Assembly: GCF_920984675.1 (NCBI RefSeq)
Contig: NZ_CAKLBV010000023.1
Coordinates: 1-64,000 of the forward strand
Length of the DNA: 64,000 nucleotides
Direction: 5' to 3'
From: Methylobacterium sp. Leaf118
GTDB lineage: Bacteria > Pseudomonadota > Alphaproteobacteria > Rhizobiales > Beijerinckiaceae
The position numbers were made by a program, and so were the translations under genes. A model generated the notes under the pieces. That model had not been told where the DNA came from. It did no database searches and saw nothing but the letters and a program-made list of their open reading frames with translations. Shown one piece after another: positions 9,191 through 16,922 of this stretch. Every line of letters begins with the position of its first letter. The stretch's first letter is position 1.

Positions 9191-9684
9191 TCGACGACGC
9201 GACCCTGCTCGCCCGCGCCGAGGCGCTGGTGAAGGGATACGCGGCGTCGAACAAAACAATCGCCACGGCCGAATCCTGCACCGGCGGCCTCGTGGCCGGG
9301 CTCCTCACCGCCGTGCCCGGCTCCTCGGCGGTGTTGGAGCGGGGCTTCGTCACCTATTCCAACGCGGCCAAGACCGACCTCGTCGGCGTGCCGGCGGACC
9401 TCATCGCCGCTCACGGCGCGGTGAGCGCGCCGGTGGCCCGCGCCATGGCCGAGGGCGCGCTCGCCGCCTCCCGGGCGACGGTGGCGGTCTCGGTCACCGG
9501 CATCGCCGGGCCGGGCGGAGGCAGCGCGGAGAAACCCGTCGGCCTCGTGCATTTCGCGCTCGCCGCGAAAGACGCCCCCACCCGCCATGTCGAGCGCCGC
9601 TTCGGCGATCCCGGCCGGGCGGAGATCCGGCGCCTGTCGGTCGAGCAGGCGCTGGCCTTGTTGGAGGCGTCGAGGGCCGGCTGA
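9187..9684 (+). CDS. pncC: Nicotinamide-nucleotide amidohydrolase PncC (CinA C-terminal family)
   Basis: 165 residues, a stand-alone CinA C-terminal domain. [13 protein letters not shown] carries the catalytic Ser, and [16 protein letters not shown] and [12 protein letters not shown]...KPVGLV are family motifs. The family deamidates NMN to nicotinic acid mononucleotide in pyridine nucleotide salvage. The GTG start overlaps the ispDF stop by 4 bases. The N-terminal MoaB-like domain of full CinA is absent, as in many proteobacteria. Confidence 0.9.
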   Translation: MIDDATLLARAEALVKGYAASNKTIATAESCTGGLVAGLLTAVPGSSAVLERGFVTYSNAAKTDLVGVPADLIAAHGAVSAPVARAMAEGALAASRATVAVSVTGIAGPGGGSAEKPVGLVHFALAAKDAPTRHVERRFGDPGRAEIRRLSVEQALALLEASRAG

Positions 9685-9815
9685 CCGCGACGGTGCCGGG
9701 CGCCTCCCCTCTCCCACGAGGGGGCCCAGGACAACCCGATCGGAGCGACGCGACACCGGATAGGATGACGTTGGAGTGCCCTGCGCGCGAAGGCTGCGAG
9801 CCGCGCCGGGTGCCC

Positions 9816-10598
9816 TCAAACCCCCAAAAACCGCGCCAACTCCCTCCGAAACACCTCCGGCGCCTCCTCGGCGACGAAATGGCCGCACTCGTCCACGACG
9901 ACGCGGCTCAGCCGCTCGGTGCGTCCCGCCAGCCCCTCCGCGAGGCGTTCGCCGACACCGTGGCGGCCGGCGATGGCCAGCACCGGCATGGCGAGTGTTC
10001 GCGGGAAGGACGCGACCAGGGCGGCGTCCTCGCGCAGCGCCCGGTAAGTGGCGACGCCCGCCGCCATGCCGCCGGGCGTTGCATAGTGCCGGGCGTATTC
10101 GGTGTTTGCGTCCTCGCTCACCGCCTCCCTGCCGAACGACCACGCCCGGATCTGCGCCCGCAGGAAGTCCCGCTCACGGCCCGCGGTCGGCATCTCGGGG
10201 ATGTCGGGAGCCCGAGGGAATCCGTAATGCCACGCGCCACCGTTGAGGGCATCGCCGTTCTCGGTGCCGGGCACGAGGCAATCGACCAGCACCAACCGCT
10301 CGAACGTGTCCGGATGGAGATGGGCGAGGACGAGGGCCGCCTTGCCGCCCGTGTCGTGGCCGACGATCGTCGCGCGGCCCCCCGCTGCGTGGGCGATCAG
10401 GGCCTGGATGTCGGCCGCGATCGTGCGCTTGTCGGAGCCGCCCGCCGGGCGCTCGGTGAGGTCGAGACCGCGCAGGTCCGGGGCGATCACCCGGAAGCGG
10501 TCACTGAGCGCCGCCATCGTGTCGCGCCACGCGAACCACGTCTGCGGCCAGCCATGCAGCAGCACGAGGGGCGGCGCGTGCGCGTCCTGCCCGACCAC
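9816..10598 (-). CDS. Alpha/beta hydrolase (epoxide hydrolase/haloacetate dehalogenase type), probably 5'-eroded
   Basis: About 260 residues from the only plausible in-frame start, a GTG at 10598. The oxyanion-hole motif LVLLHGWPQTW, the nucleophile elbow IVGHDTGGKAAL (Asp nucleophile, as in epoxide hydrolases and fluoroacetate dehalogenases) and the C-terminal His in VVVDECGHFVAEEAPE are all present. Relatives normally have 20-30 more N-terminal residues before the HGWP motif. Here the upstream frame has no ATG, GTG or TTG down to the neighbouring small gene and has no Shine-Dalgarno sequence. The catalytic core looks intact, so it may still be functional, or it may be a decaying copy. Confidence 0.65.
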   Translation of the reverse strand: MVGQDAHAPPLVLLHGWPQTWFAWRDTMAALSDRFRVIAPDLRGLDLTERPAGGSDKRTIAADIQALIAHAAGGRATIVGHDTGGKAALVLAHLHPDTFERLVLVDCLVPGTENGDALNGGAWHYGFPRAPDIPEMPTAGRERDFLRAQIRAWSFGREAVSEDANTEYARHYATPGGMAAGVATYRALREDAALVASFPRTLAMPVLAIAGRHGVGERLAEGLAGRTERLSRVVVDECGHFVAEEAPEVFRRELARFLGV

Positions 10599-10672
10599 GA
10601 GATGCAGAGGGGCGTACGGCCGGGCCTTCGTCCAATCGCGCCGCTCGTCGGCGAGAGGCCGGCGCCGAAGGC

Positions 10673-10867
10673 TTAGAGAGCGATCAGGGTGACGACGCTG
10701 AGCAGGGCCGCGCAGGCGCCGATCTGCCAGGCGCGGAAGGCGGGGGCCATCGGCCGACGGTTGTCGTTGGCAGCCGGGCGCCGCGTGCGCAGCAGATACC
10801 GGTCGAGCGCAGGCTCCGGCGGCTCGATCCACTGTTCGTCAGCCGGGCGAACCTTCGCGTACCGCAT
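10673..10867 (-). CDS. Small single-span membrane protein, function unknown
   Basis: 64 residues. A charged, Pro-rich N-terminus (ending RRPAANDNRRP, a style common in small alphaproteobacterial proteins) is followed by one C-terminal hydrophobic segment (AWQIGACAALLSVVTLIAL). The ATG at 10867 has a GAGGAA ribosome site. It lies directly upstream of the hydrolase. I do not recognise a function. Confidence 0.6.
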   Translation of the reverse strand: MRYAKVRPADEQWIEPPEPALDRYLLRTRRPAANDNRRPMAPAFRAWQIGACAALLSVVTLIAL

Positions 10868-11081
10868 GCCATTGTTCCTCGGCGTCGTTCGCAGGAGCCG
10901 CCGAACCTTGCGATACCCCGCGAAGCCTCGCTGTCATGAGGCCGTGCCGTCGAGAGGCATTAATCAGATCCGCCTTCGGCTGTCCATGCAAGATACCGCA
11001 CGAACGACAGGCGAAGAGCACCATATTGCAAAATTGTAGACCCTCAGCCGATTGAGGGGGCGATGCATGCGTTCAGCGAAT

Positions 11082-11111
11082 GCCTGGCATTTGGCGTTTG
11101 GTATGCCAGGC
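11082..11111. promoter_or_regulatory. Perfect 9-bp inverted repeat in the leader of a small gene
   Basis: GCCTGGCAT (11082-11090) and ATGCCAGGC (11103-11111) flank 12 bases. A second hairpin, CCCTCA...TGAGGG (11041-11058), sits just upstream. Both precede the small gene at 11166 in an otherwise empty 298-bp spacer. Either an operator or a structured 5' leader. Confidence 0.45.
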
Positions 11112-11165
11112 CCTGGCGAACGGTGGCATACACGCTGCAACGCAACATCAACACGGGGCACCGCA

Positions 11166-11375
11166 ATGATCTCCCTGCTCTTCGTCATCGCCGCCATCGG
11201 AACTGCCAACGTCGCTCTGGTCGCCTTCCTGGCCGACCGCTTCGGCCCGCAGGCCGGCACCCTTTCCGCCGGCGAGTTCGCCGCGACCGCGTCGACCCCT
11301 GTCTCCGCCCAGTCCGGCGCCGTTCGGGTCGGCAACGAGAACGTCTCCCGCACGGGCGCCAAGATCGCCGCCTGA
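11166..11375 (+). CDS. Small membrane-anchored or secreted protein, function unknown
   Basis: 69 residues. One N-terminal hydrophobic helix (ISLLFVIAAIGTANVALVAFL) leads into a Ser/Thr/Ala-rich tail without recognisable motifs. The leader has two hairpins, and a strong intrinsic terminator lies 38 bp after the stop. That isolates it as a monocistronic unit and is the main reason to believe it. The ribosome site is weak (GGGGCACCGCA before the ATG). Confidence 0.5.
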   Translation: MISLLFVIAAIGTANVALVAFLADRFGPQAGTLSAGEFAATASTPVSAQSGAVRVGNENVSRTGAKIAA

Positions 11376-11413
11376 GCGAGCGCTCCGCCCTCCGGCGGTC
11401 TCACGAACGGTTC

Positions 11414-11458
11414 GGCCCCGCCAGGGATCCTCCAGGGATCCTGGCGGGGCCTTTTTTT
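11414..11458 (+). terminator. Strong intrinsic terminator after the small gene
   Basis: GGCCCCGCCAGGGATCC (11414-11430) pairs with GGATCC-TGGCGGGGCC (to 11451) with a single bulged base. A run of seven T (11452-11458) follows. Confidence 0.9.
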
Positions 11459-11460
11459 GC

Positions 11461-11818
11461 GGTGCAGACGGGTCGGACCCCGGTTTCATGCTGCGGTGCA
11501 CGCGTCGCGCCGTTCACGGCCAGACCGCACCGCCGGGCATCGCCGGTTGCGAATCACGGCAGCCTCCCCTACCCCTCAGCTCGTGGTGCTTGAACAGGGA
11601 GGGGACCGTATGAGCGTCATGTTCGTCGTCTCTCCCTCGGGAATCGCCGCGACCTGGAGCGGGATCGCCTAGGCGCGTTCTCCCCCGCCGCCTGCGCCGA
11701 CCCGCCGCCTGCGCCCAAGGGCCGAGGTGGCCTCCCCACCCTTCCCGATCTGATCGCGTCAGGCCGCGCCCATGCGCGCCTGCGCCCTTCGGAGCCGGCG
11801 CGTGCGCCGGACGCCTCC
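11461..11818. other. Gene-poor spacer before the ABC exporter
   Basis: 358 bp with no convincing gene apart from a possible 20-codon reading frame described separately. Mostly GC-rich sequence. I see no clear promoter consensus. Confidence 0.5.
11610..11672 (+). CDS. Possible 20-residue peptide (leader or small protein)
   Basis: ATG at 11610 preceded by GGGAGGGGACCGT, a good Shine-Dalgarno sequence, encodes MSVMFVVSPSGIAATWSGIA and stops at 11672. It precedes the ABC exporter by 146 bp. Chance is a serious alternative in GC-rich DNA. Confidence 0.25.
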   Translation: MSVMFVVSPSGIAATWSGIA

Positions 11819-13606
11819 ATGTCCCTGTCTTCTCCCCGGCGTACGGACGCGGTCCGTCGCGTCCTCGCCTTCGTCATCCGCGGCTGGCGCCGACGGCTGT
11901 CCCTCGTGTCCGGCCTCGCCGCCGCCATCACCTTCGCCACCCTGGCGGACGTGATGCTGCCGCTCTATGCCGGCCGCCTCGTCGATGCCCTGTCCGGGGC
12001 CGACCGCGACGCGGCCTTTGCCGCGGCGCTGCCGGCCTTCGCGTCCATGACCGGCCTGAGCCTCGTCGCGGTCGCCCTGCGCCATGTCTCCTGGAGCCTC
12101 GTGGTGCCGCTGACGCTGGGCACCATGTCGGATGTCGCGCAGGGCAGCTTCGCGCGGGTCCAGCGCTTCTCGACGGAGTGGCACGCCAACACCTTCTCGG
12201 GCTCGACCGTCCGGAAGATCTCCCGCGGGATGTGGGCGCTCGACAGCCTCAACGACGTGCTGCTGCTCTCGCTCTTCCCCTCGCTCGTCGTTCTCGCCGG
12301 CACCACGGTGGTGCTCGGCCTGCACTGGCCGGCGATGGGCGCGGTGGTCGGCCTTGGCACGCTGATCTACGCCGCCACGGCGGTGTTCCTGGCCACCCGG
12401 GTGATCGCTCCGGCGGCCACGCTCTCGAACGCCGTCGACACGCGGCTCGGCGGGGCATTGTCGGACGCCATCGGCAACAACGCGGTGGTCAAGGCCTTCG
12501 GGGCGGAAGCCCGCGAGGAGGCGCGGCTCGCCCGCGTCCTGGCCAAGTGGCAGCGGCGCACGCACCGCACCTGGATGATCGTGACGTGGAGCGGCACCGT
12601 CCAGATCGGGCTGCTGCTCGCCTTCCGCACGGCGATCGTGGCTACGGCCCTGTGGCTGTGGTGGCGCGGCGAGGCGAGCCCGGGCGACGTCGCCTACGTG
12701 CTCACCACCTACTTCGTGGTGCACGGCTATCTCCGCGACATCGGCGGACACATCAACGATCTCCAGCGCGCGGTCAACGAGATGGAGGAGCTGGTCGCTC
12801 TCGAAGCCGAGCCCGTGGGGGTCGCGGACCGGCCGGGGGCGGTGCCGCTCGCGGTGTCGGGCGGGGCGATCCGCTTCGAGCGGGTGCGCTTCCATTACGG
12901 CGCGCACGGCACGCCGCTCTACGACGACCTGTCGGTGGCGATCCCACCGGGCCAACGGGTCGGCCTCGTCGGGCGCTCGGGCTCGGGCAAGACCACCTTC
13001 GTGCGGCTGATCCAGCGGCTCTACGACGTCAGCGAGGGCCGCGTGACCCTCGACGGGCAGGACGTCGCCGGGGCGACGCAGGCGAGCCTGCGGGCGCAGG
13101 TCGCGATCGTGCCGCAGGAGCCGGTGCTGTTCCACCGGAGCCTCGCCGAGAACATCGCCTATGGCCGGTCCGGCGCCTCCCTCGACGCGATCGAGCGGGC
13201 CGCCCGCCTCGCCAACGCCCACGACTTCATCGCGCGTCTGCCCCAGGGCTATGCCACACCGGTGGGGGAGCGGGGCGTGAAGCTCTCCGGCGGCGAGCGG
13301 CAGCGGGTGGCCCTTGCCCGCGCCTTCCTGGCCGACGCCCCGATCCTGATCCTCGACGAGGCGACGTCGAGCCTCGACTCGGAATCGGAGGCCCTGGTGC
13401 AGGAGGCGATGGAGCGGTTGATGCGGGGGCGCACGGCCCTCGTGATCGCCCACCGCCTCTCGACGGTCCGCGCCCTCGACCGCATCCTCGTGTTCGAGCG
13501 TGGCCGCATCGTCGAGGACGGCCCCCACGCCGCCCTGATGCGGCGCCCGAACGGCGCCTACCGGTCGCTGTTCGAGCGGCAGGCGGTGCTGGCCGAGACG
13601 GCGTGA
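11819..13606 (+). CDS. ABC exporter (MsbA/multidrug-lipid type half-transporter)
   Basis: 595 residues. Six membrane segments span residues 30-310 and an ATPase domain occupies 345-590. Walker A GRSGSGKTT, Q-loop VPQEPVLF, signature KLSGGERQRVALARAFL, Walker B ILILDEATSSLD and switch VIAHRLSTV are all intact. It should work as a homodimer in the inner membrane. Substrate is unknown; lipid, peptide or drug export are all compatible. The N-terminal 20 residues are basic and cytoplasmic. Confidence 0.88.
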   Translation: MSLSSPRRTDAVRRVLAFVIRGWRRRLSLVSGLAAAITFATLADVMLPLYAGRLVDALSGADRDAAFAAALPAFASMTGLSLVAVALRHVSWSLVVPLTLGTMSDVAQGSFARVQRFSTEWHANTFSGSTVRKISRGMWALDSLNDVLLLSLFPSLVVLAGTTVVLGLHWPAMGAVVGLGTLIYAATAVFLATRVIAPAATLSNAVDTRLGGALSDAIGNNAVVKAFGAEAREEARLARVLAKWQRRTHRTWMIVTWSGTVQIGLLLAFRTAIVATALWLWWRGEASPGDVAYVLTTYFVVHGYLRDIGGHINDLQRAVNEMEELVALEAEPVGVADRPGAVPLAVSGGAIRFERVRFHYGAHGTPLYDDLSVAIPPGQRVGLVGRSGSGKTTFVRLIQRLYDVSEGRVTLDGQDVAGATQASLRAQVAIVPQEPVLFHRSLAENIAYGRSGASLDAIERAARLANAHDFIARLPQGYATPVGERGVKLSGGERQRVALARAFLADAPILILDEATSSLDSESEALVQEAMERLMRGRTALVIAHRLSTVRALDRILVFERGRIVEDGPHAALMRRPNGAYRSLFERQAVLAETA

Positions 13607-13623
13607 GGGGGGGGGCTGCTCGT

Positions 13624-13965
13624 CTACGGTCGCGCCGCGGGGCCGGGCCCCGGCACGGACCAGTAGCAGATCCCGCGCCCGCCGCCCGGTGCGAGGCAGA
13701 CGAGGCGGTCGCTCTCGTCCTCGACGATCACCGGGTCGGTGGCGGTCCACTGGCGGCATTCGCCGGCCCGCACCAGTCTCTGCAGGCGCTCGTCATACGG
13801 GGTCGGATCGCTGGCCCGCCGCAGGGCGAGCAACTGGGTGGTGTTCGCCATCGACTTGCAGCCGAAATCCGGCGGCTCGCCCGGGACGGCCGCGGCCGGA
13901 TGGGGCATCGCCAGATGGAGCATCGCCAGGAGGAGGCCGACGCGGCGGAGAGACGCTCGGATCAT
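13624..13965 (-). CDS. Small secreted protein, function unknown
   Basis: 113 residues with a clear signal peptide (IRASLRRVGLLLAMLHLAM then PHPAAA). The mature part has four Cys (FGCKSM, GECRQW, LVCLAP, GICYW), suggesting two periplasmic disulfides. It lies downstream of xoxF on the same strand but is separated from it by hairpins. It does not resemble XoxG cytochrome (no CXXCH) or XoxJ. Confidence 0.6.
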   Translation of the reverse strand: MIRASLRRVGLLLAMLHLAMPHPAAAVPGEPPDFGCKSMANTTQLLALRRASDPTPYDERLQRLVRAGECRQWTATDPVIVEDESDRLVCLAPGGGRGICYWSVPGPGPAARP

Positions 13966-14061
13966 CCGATGCACCTGCTGGCCCGGAGAGGGGACAGGCC
14001 GGCGCGGGAACCGCGCCAGCCTCCTCTCGCTCGGCGTTTCCTGTGTGACGGATCTCAAGAA

Positions 14062-14093
14062 GCGGGGAGGCCGACCAGGGCCGGCCTCCCCGC
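14062..14093 (-). terminator. Distal xoxF terminator hairpin
   Basis: GCGGGGAGGCCG (14062-14073) pairs with CGGCCTCCCCGC (14082-14093). In the xoxF direction the stem is followed by TTCTT. Confidence 0.65.
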
Positions 14094-14129
14094 GTCCGGC
14101 GGATCACCGCCGCCCCGCCGTCGCGGGGG

Positions 14130-14160
14130 CATCGGCGACGAGGACGCCTCATCGCCGATG
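14130..14160 (-). terminator. Proximal hairpin after the xoxF stop
   Basis: CATCGGCGACGAGG (14130-14143) and CCTCATCGCCGATG (14147-14160) form a 14-bp stem with a 3-base loop. The single mismatch becomes a G-U pair only in the minus-strand RNA, so the fold favours the xoxF transcript. It begins 4 bases after the stop. Confidence 0.6.
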
Positions 14161-14164
14161 GGGT

Positions 14165-15970
14165 TTAGTTGTTCGGCAGGGCGAACACGGTCAGCTGGCC
14201 ACCGAGATTGGTGTAGCTCGACAGGGCCGCATAGCCGCCCACCGCGCCGAGGCCGGCATTCGGGTCGGTCAGGCCGGCCGCGAGGCCGATGCCGGCCCAG
14301 CCGCCGACGCCCGACAGGATGCCGACATACTGCTTGCCCTTGTGCTCGTAGGTCATCACGTTGCCGATGATGCCCGACGGGGTCTTGAACTTGTAGAGTT
14401 CCTTACCCGTCTTCGAGTCGACCGCCTTCAGGTAACCCTCGAGCGTGCCGTAGAACACCACGTCGCCCGCGGTCGCCAGGGCGCCGCCCCAGGCCGAGAA
14501 CTGCTCGGGATTCGACCACTTGATCTTACCCTGCACGCCGTCCCAAGCGATGAAGTTGCCCATGCCGCCGTGTGAGTTCGGGGCCGGGTACATCGACAGG
14601 GTCGCACCGACATAGGGCTGGCCCGGGGTGTAGGTCACCCGGAACGGCTCGTAATCCATGCAGACGTGGTTGGTGGGCACGTAGAACAGCTGGGTCTTGG
14701 GCGAATAGGCCGCCGGCTGCTGGTCCTTGGTGCCGAGAGCGGCCGGGCAGATGCCCTTCGAGTTCACGTCCTCGCCGTTCTGCTCGGTCGAGTACTTCGA
14801 CACGACCAGCGGACGGCCATAGGTCTTCGAGTCCTTGTCCATGTCGACCTTGGTGGCCCAGTTCACCACCGGATCGAACTTTTCCGCCACCAGGAGTTCG
14901 CCGGTGGCGCGATCGAGGGTGTAGCCGAAGCCGTTCCGGTCGAAGTGGGTCAGCAGCGGGCGCTCCTTGCCGCCGACCTTCTGGTCGGTCAGCAGCATCT
15001 CGTTGACGCCGTCGAAGTCCCACTCGTCATGGGGGGTCATCTGATAGACCCACTTGGTCATGCCGGTATCGGGGTTCCGCGCCCAGATCGTCATCGACCA
15101 CCTGTTGTCGCCCGGACGCTGCTTGGGGTTCCAGGTCGAGGGGTTGCCCGAGCCGTAGTAGAACAGGTCGAGCTTGGGATCGTAGGAGAACCAGCCCCAG
15201 GTGCAGCCGCCGCCGGTCTTCCACTGATCGCCTTCCCAGGTCTTCAGCGACGAATCCTTGCCGATCGGCTTGCCGAGATGGGTGGTCTTCTCGGGATCGA
15301 CGAGCAGCTGATCGTCCGGACCGACCGAGTAGCCGCGCCACGCCTTCTTGCCGTCCTTGAGATTGTAGGCGGTGACGTGGCACTGGACGCCGAACTCGCC
15401 GCCGGAGATGCCGACGATGACCTTGTCCTTCACCGGGAGCACGGTGGCGGTGTTGGTCTCGCCCTTCGACGGGTCGCCGTTCTTGACCGACCAGTTGACC
15501 TTGCCGGACTTGGCGTCGAGCGACACGAGGGTGGTGTCGGCCTGGTGCAGCAGGATGGTGCCGTCGGCATAGGCGAGACCGCGGTTGACGGTATCGCAGC
15601 ACATCACCGGGATGACGGACGGGTCCTGCTTGGGCTCGTACTTCCAGACGATCTTGGCGCCGTCATCGAGATTGAGCGCGTAGACGATGTTCGGGAAGGG
15701 CGTGTGCACGTACATCATGTTGCCGACGACGAGCGGGGAGCCCTCGTGGCCGCGCAGCACGCCGGTCGAGAACGTCCAGGCGACCTGGAGATTCTTGACG
15801 TTGCTGGCGTTGATCTGGTCGAGCTTGGAATAGCGGGTGTTGGCGTAGTCGACCGTCTGAAGCACCTGCTCCGCCGGATTGGCGATGCCCTTCATGACGC
15901 TTTCGTTGGCCGAAGCCGAACCCGCCACCGCGATACCTGCGCCGAGTGCGAGAAGGTGTGCCGCTCTCAT
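14165..15970 (-). CDS. xoxF: Lanthanide-dependent methanol dehydrogenase XoxF (PQQ, periplasmic)
   Basis: 601 residues with a signal peptide (cleavage near ASA-NES). It oxidises methanol in the periplasm using PQQ. Visible active-site elements in precursor numbering: the vicinal disulfide Cys124-Cys125 (VMCCDT), metal ligands Glu192 (GGEFG) and Asn276 (GSGNPSTW), catalytic Asp318 and the extra Asp320 in WDFD. Asp320 marks lanthanide-type XoxF; calcium-type MxaF has Ala there. W-docking repeats continue to the end. A GGAGGA ribosome site precedes the ATG. Neither cytochrome xoxG nor xoxJ is adjacent, so it resembles the orphan xoxF paralogue of Methylobacterium. Confidence 0.95.
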   Translation of the reverse strand: MRAAHLLALGAGIAVAGSASANESVMKGIANPAEQVLQTVDYANTRYSKLDQINASNVKNLQVAWTFSTGVLRGHEGSPLVVGNMMYVHTPFPNIVYALNLDDGAKIVWKYEPKQDPSVIPVMCCDTVNRGLAYADGTILLHQADTTLVSLDAKSGKVNWSVKNGDPSKGETNTATVLPVKDKVIVGISGGEFGVQCHVTAYNLKDGKKAWRGYSVGPDDQLLVDPEKTTHLGKPIGKDSSLKTWEGDQWKTGGGCTWGWFSYDPKLDLFYYGSGNPSTWNPKQRPGDNRWSMTIWARNPDTGMTKWVYQMTPHDEWDFDGVNEMLLTDQKVGGKERPLLTHFDRNGFGYTLDRATGELLVAEKFDPVVNWATKVDMDKDSKTYGRPLVVSKYSTEQNGEDVNSKGICPAALGTKDQQPAAYSPKTQLFYVPTNHVCMDYEPFRVTYTPGQPYVGATLSMYPAPNSHGGMGNFIAWDGVQGKIKWSNPEQFSAWGGALATAGDVVFYGTLEGYLKAVDSKTGKELYKFKTPSGIIGNVMTYEHKGKQYVGILSGVGGWAGIGLAAGLTDPNAGLGAVGGYAALSSYTNLGGQLTVFALPNN

Positions 15971-16332
15971 GGAGTCCTCCGGGTCGAGACATCGGCCCTC
16001 CGGCGCGACAACGCCGGCCGGGGCCCGTCTCCTGTTCCACGTCGACCGTTATGACCGGTCCTTGGGACGGCGCTGCCGCCGTCAGCCGCCCTGCGGACCC
16101 CCTCCCGCGAGGGGAGAGGCGAACCAGAACGACCCGTCTCAGGAAGTAAGGGATTCTAAGGCGAAGGCAATAAGGAAAATGTAAGTGCGACAGTATTGTC
16201 CGCTGTTTTGCAATTCTCATGCTCATGGCATGACTAAACGAACGCGAGAGCGCTGGAATATCCCAAGCATATCTGCGCAAAGTCCATAAGACGATTATAT
16301 GATCTCGGATCGTTCCGATCTGTCTTTCCTCG

Positions 16333-16360
16333 TTGACAGTGCAATGCTTCCCTCAATAAG
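16333..16360 (+). promoter_or_regulatory. Candidate sigma-70 promoter for an intergenic sRNA
   Basis: A perfect TTGACA (16333-16338) is followed after 16 bases by AATAAG (16355-16360), giving a start near 16367. The -10 matches four of six consensus positions. Confidence 0.5.
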
Positions 16361-16366
16361 TTTGGA

Positions 16367-16460
16367 CCTGCGACTGAAATGGGACATTCTTCTGGAAGTA
16401 CCGCTCTCGGAGAAGCCCACACTGTCACGGCGGGGTCTCATGACCTCGCCGTTCTTTTTT
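16367..16460 (+). ncRNA. Candidate ~94-nt small RNA
   Basis: Bounded by the TTGACA promoter and an intrinsic terminator with a TCTTTTTT tail, in a region without conserved protein coding. A 31-codon frame from ATG 16379 exists but has no ribosome site and would run through the terminator. I cannot assign it to a named family. Confidence 0.45.
16427..16460 (+). terminator. Intrinsic terminator of the candidate sRNA
   Basis: ACGGCGGGGTC (16427-16437), loop TCAT, GACCTCGCCGT (16442-16452): an 11-bp stem with one G-U pair, followed by TCTTTTTT (16453-16460). Confidence 0.85.
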
Positions 16461-16516
16461 CCGCTGACCGATAGCCTTGAAGACTTGGGCGCTTGAACTA
16501 GGTAAAAATACCTTTT

Positions 16517-16585
16517 CTTGGGGTGAGATAAGACCGGACAGGACGGTGAGGCAACGAGGTTGCAAACCACATCTCGCCCGTCAAG
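16517..16585. ncRNA. Candidate structured RNA with a three-way junction
   Basis: The closing stem is CTTG + GGGTGAGAT (16517-16529) with ATCTCGCCC (16571-16579) + CAAG (16582-16585), separated on the 3' side by a 2-base bulge. Inside are ACCG/CGGT (16533-16536 with 16544-16547) and GCAAC/GTTGC (16551-16555 with 16559-16563). The pairing holds on either strand, so orientation is unresolved. It does not match a riboswitch or ribozyme I recognise (no hammerhead core). Confidence 0.4.
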
Positions 16586-16603
16586 CGATATCCATTTTTG
16601 TGG

Positions 16604-16624
16604 AAAAAACGCTCCATATGAGCG
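16604..16624 (-). terminator. Leftward intrinsic terminator upstream of xoxF
   Basis: On the minus strand CGCTC, loop ATATG, GAGCG is followed by six T (16609-16604). It may end the AsmA transcript about 300 bases after its stop, or an independent small RNA. A CCCGG/CCGGG hairpin precedes it. Confidence 0.6.
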
Positions 16625-16922
16625 GTTTGATTGCGACAATGTCTCTGAGCGTCCCGGATAGAATGGAAGATTGACCCGGGATGAAACGGCAAACTTGTTA
16701 GTAAGAATATAAACTTATTCGGTCGCGGCGCCGTCACTTCGGTCCGCCGGGTCGGCGGTTCGGCCCGCGACAGATCCTTGCAGGCAGGCGCCGGCCGAAC
16801 GGCGTCCGGGGCGACGCGGCCGGTCTGTCCCGGCCATTGCGGCGTGTCCCTCGGCCGACGATCGACCCGAACGTCCGCGCTGGCGGCCGAAGGGGCGGGA
16901 TCACCCGCCGCCGGTCACGGGG

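Larger units (their letters stand above)
15971..16922. other. 952-bp comparatively AT-rich intergenic region between xoxF and the AsmA gene
   Basis: No frame in this stretch looks like a conserved protein. Base composition from about 16150 to 16720 is visibly less GC-rich than anywhere else in the window. It holds an sRNA-like unit, a three-way-junction fold and a leftward terminator, annotated separately. The xoxF promoter should lie at about 16000-16250, but I cannot assign its elements confidently. Confidence 0.7.

Noticed and set aside
13624-13965. xoxG or xoxJ downstream of xoxF
   Set aside because: No CXXCH heme motif and too short for the XoxJ binding-protein fold.
16517-16585. Hammerhead ribozyme as explanation of the three-way junction
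   Set aside because: The conserved CUGANGA and GAAA core strands are absent on both strands.
16295-16737. Leftward reading frames of 79 and 114 codons in the xoxF-asmA spacer
   Set aside because: Sequence lacks any protein-like pattern, crosses terminators and RNA folds, and has no ribosome site.
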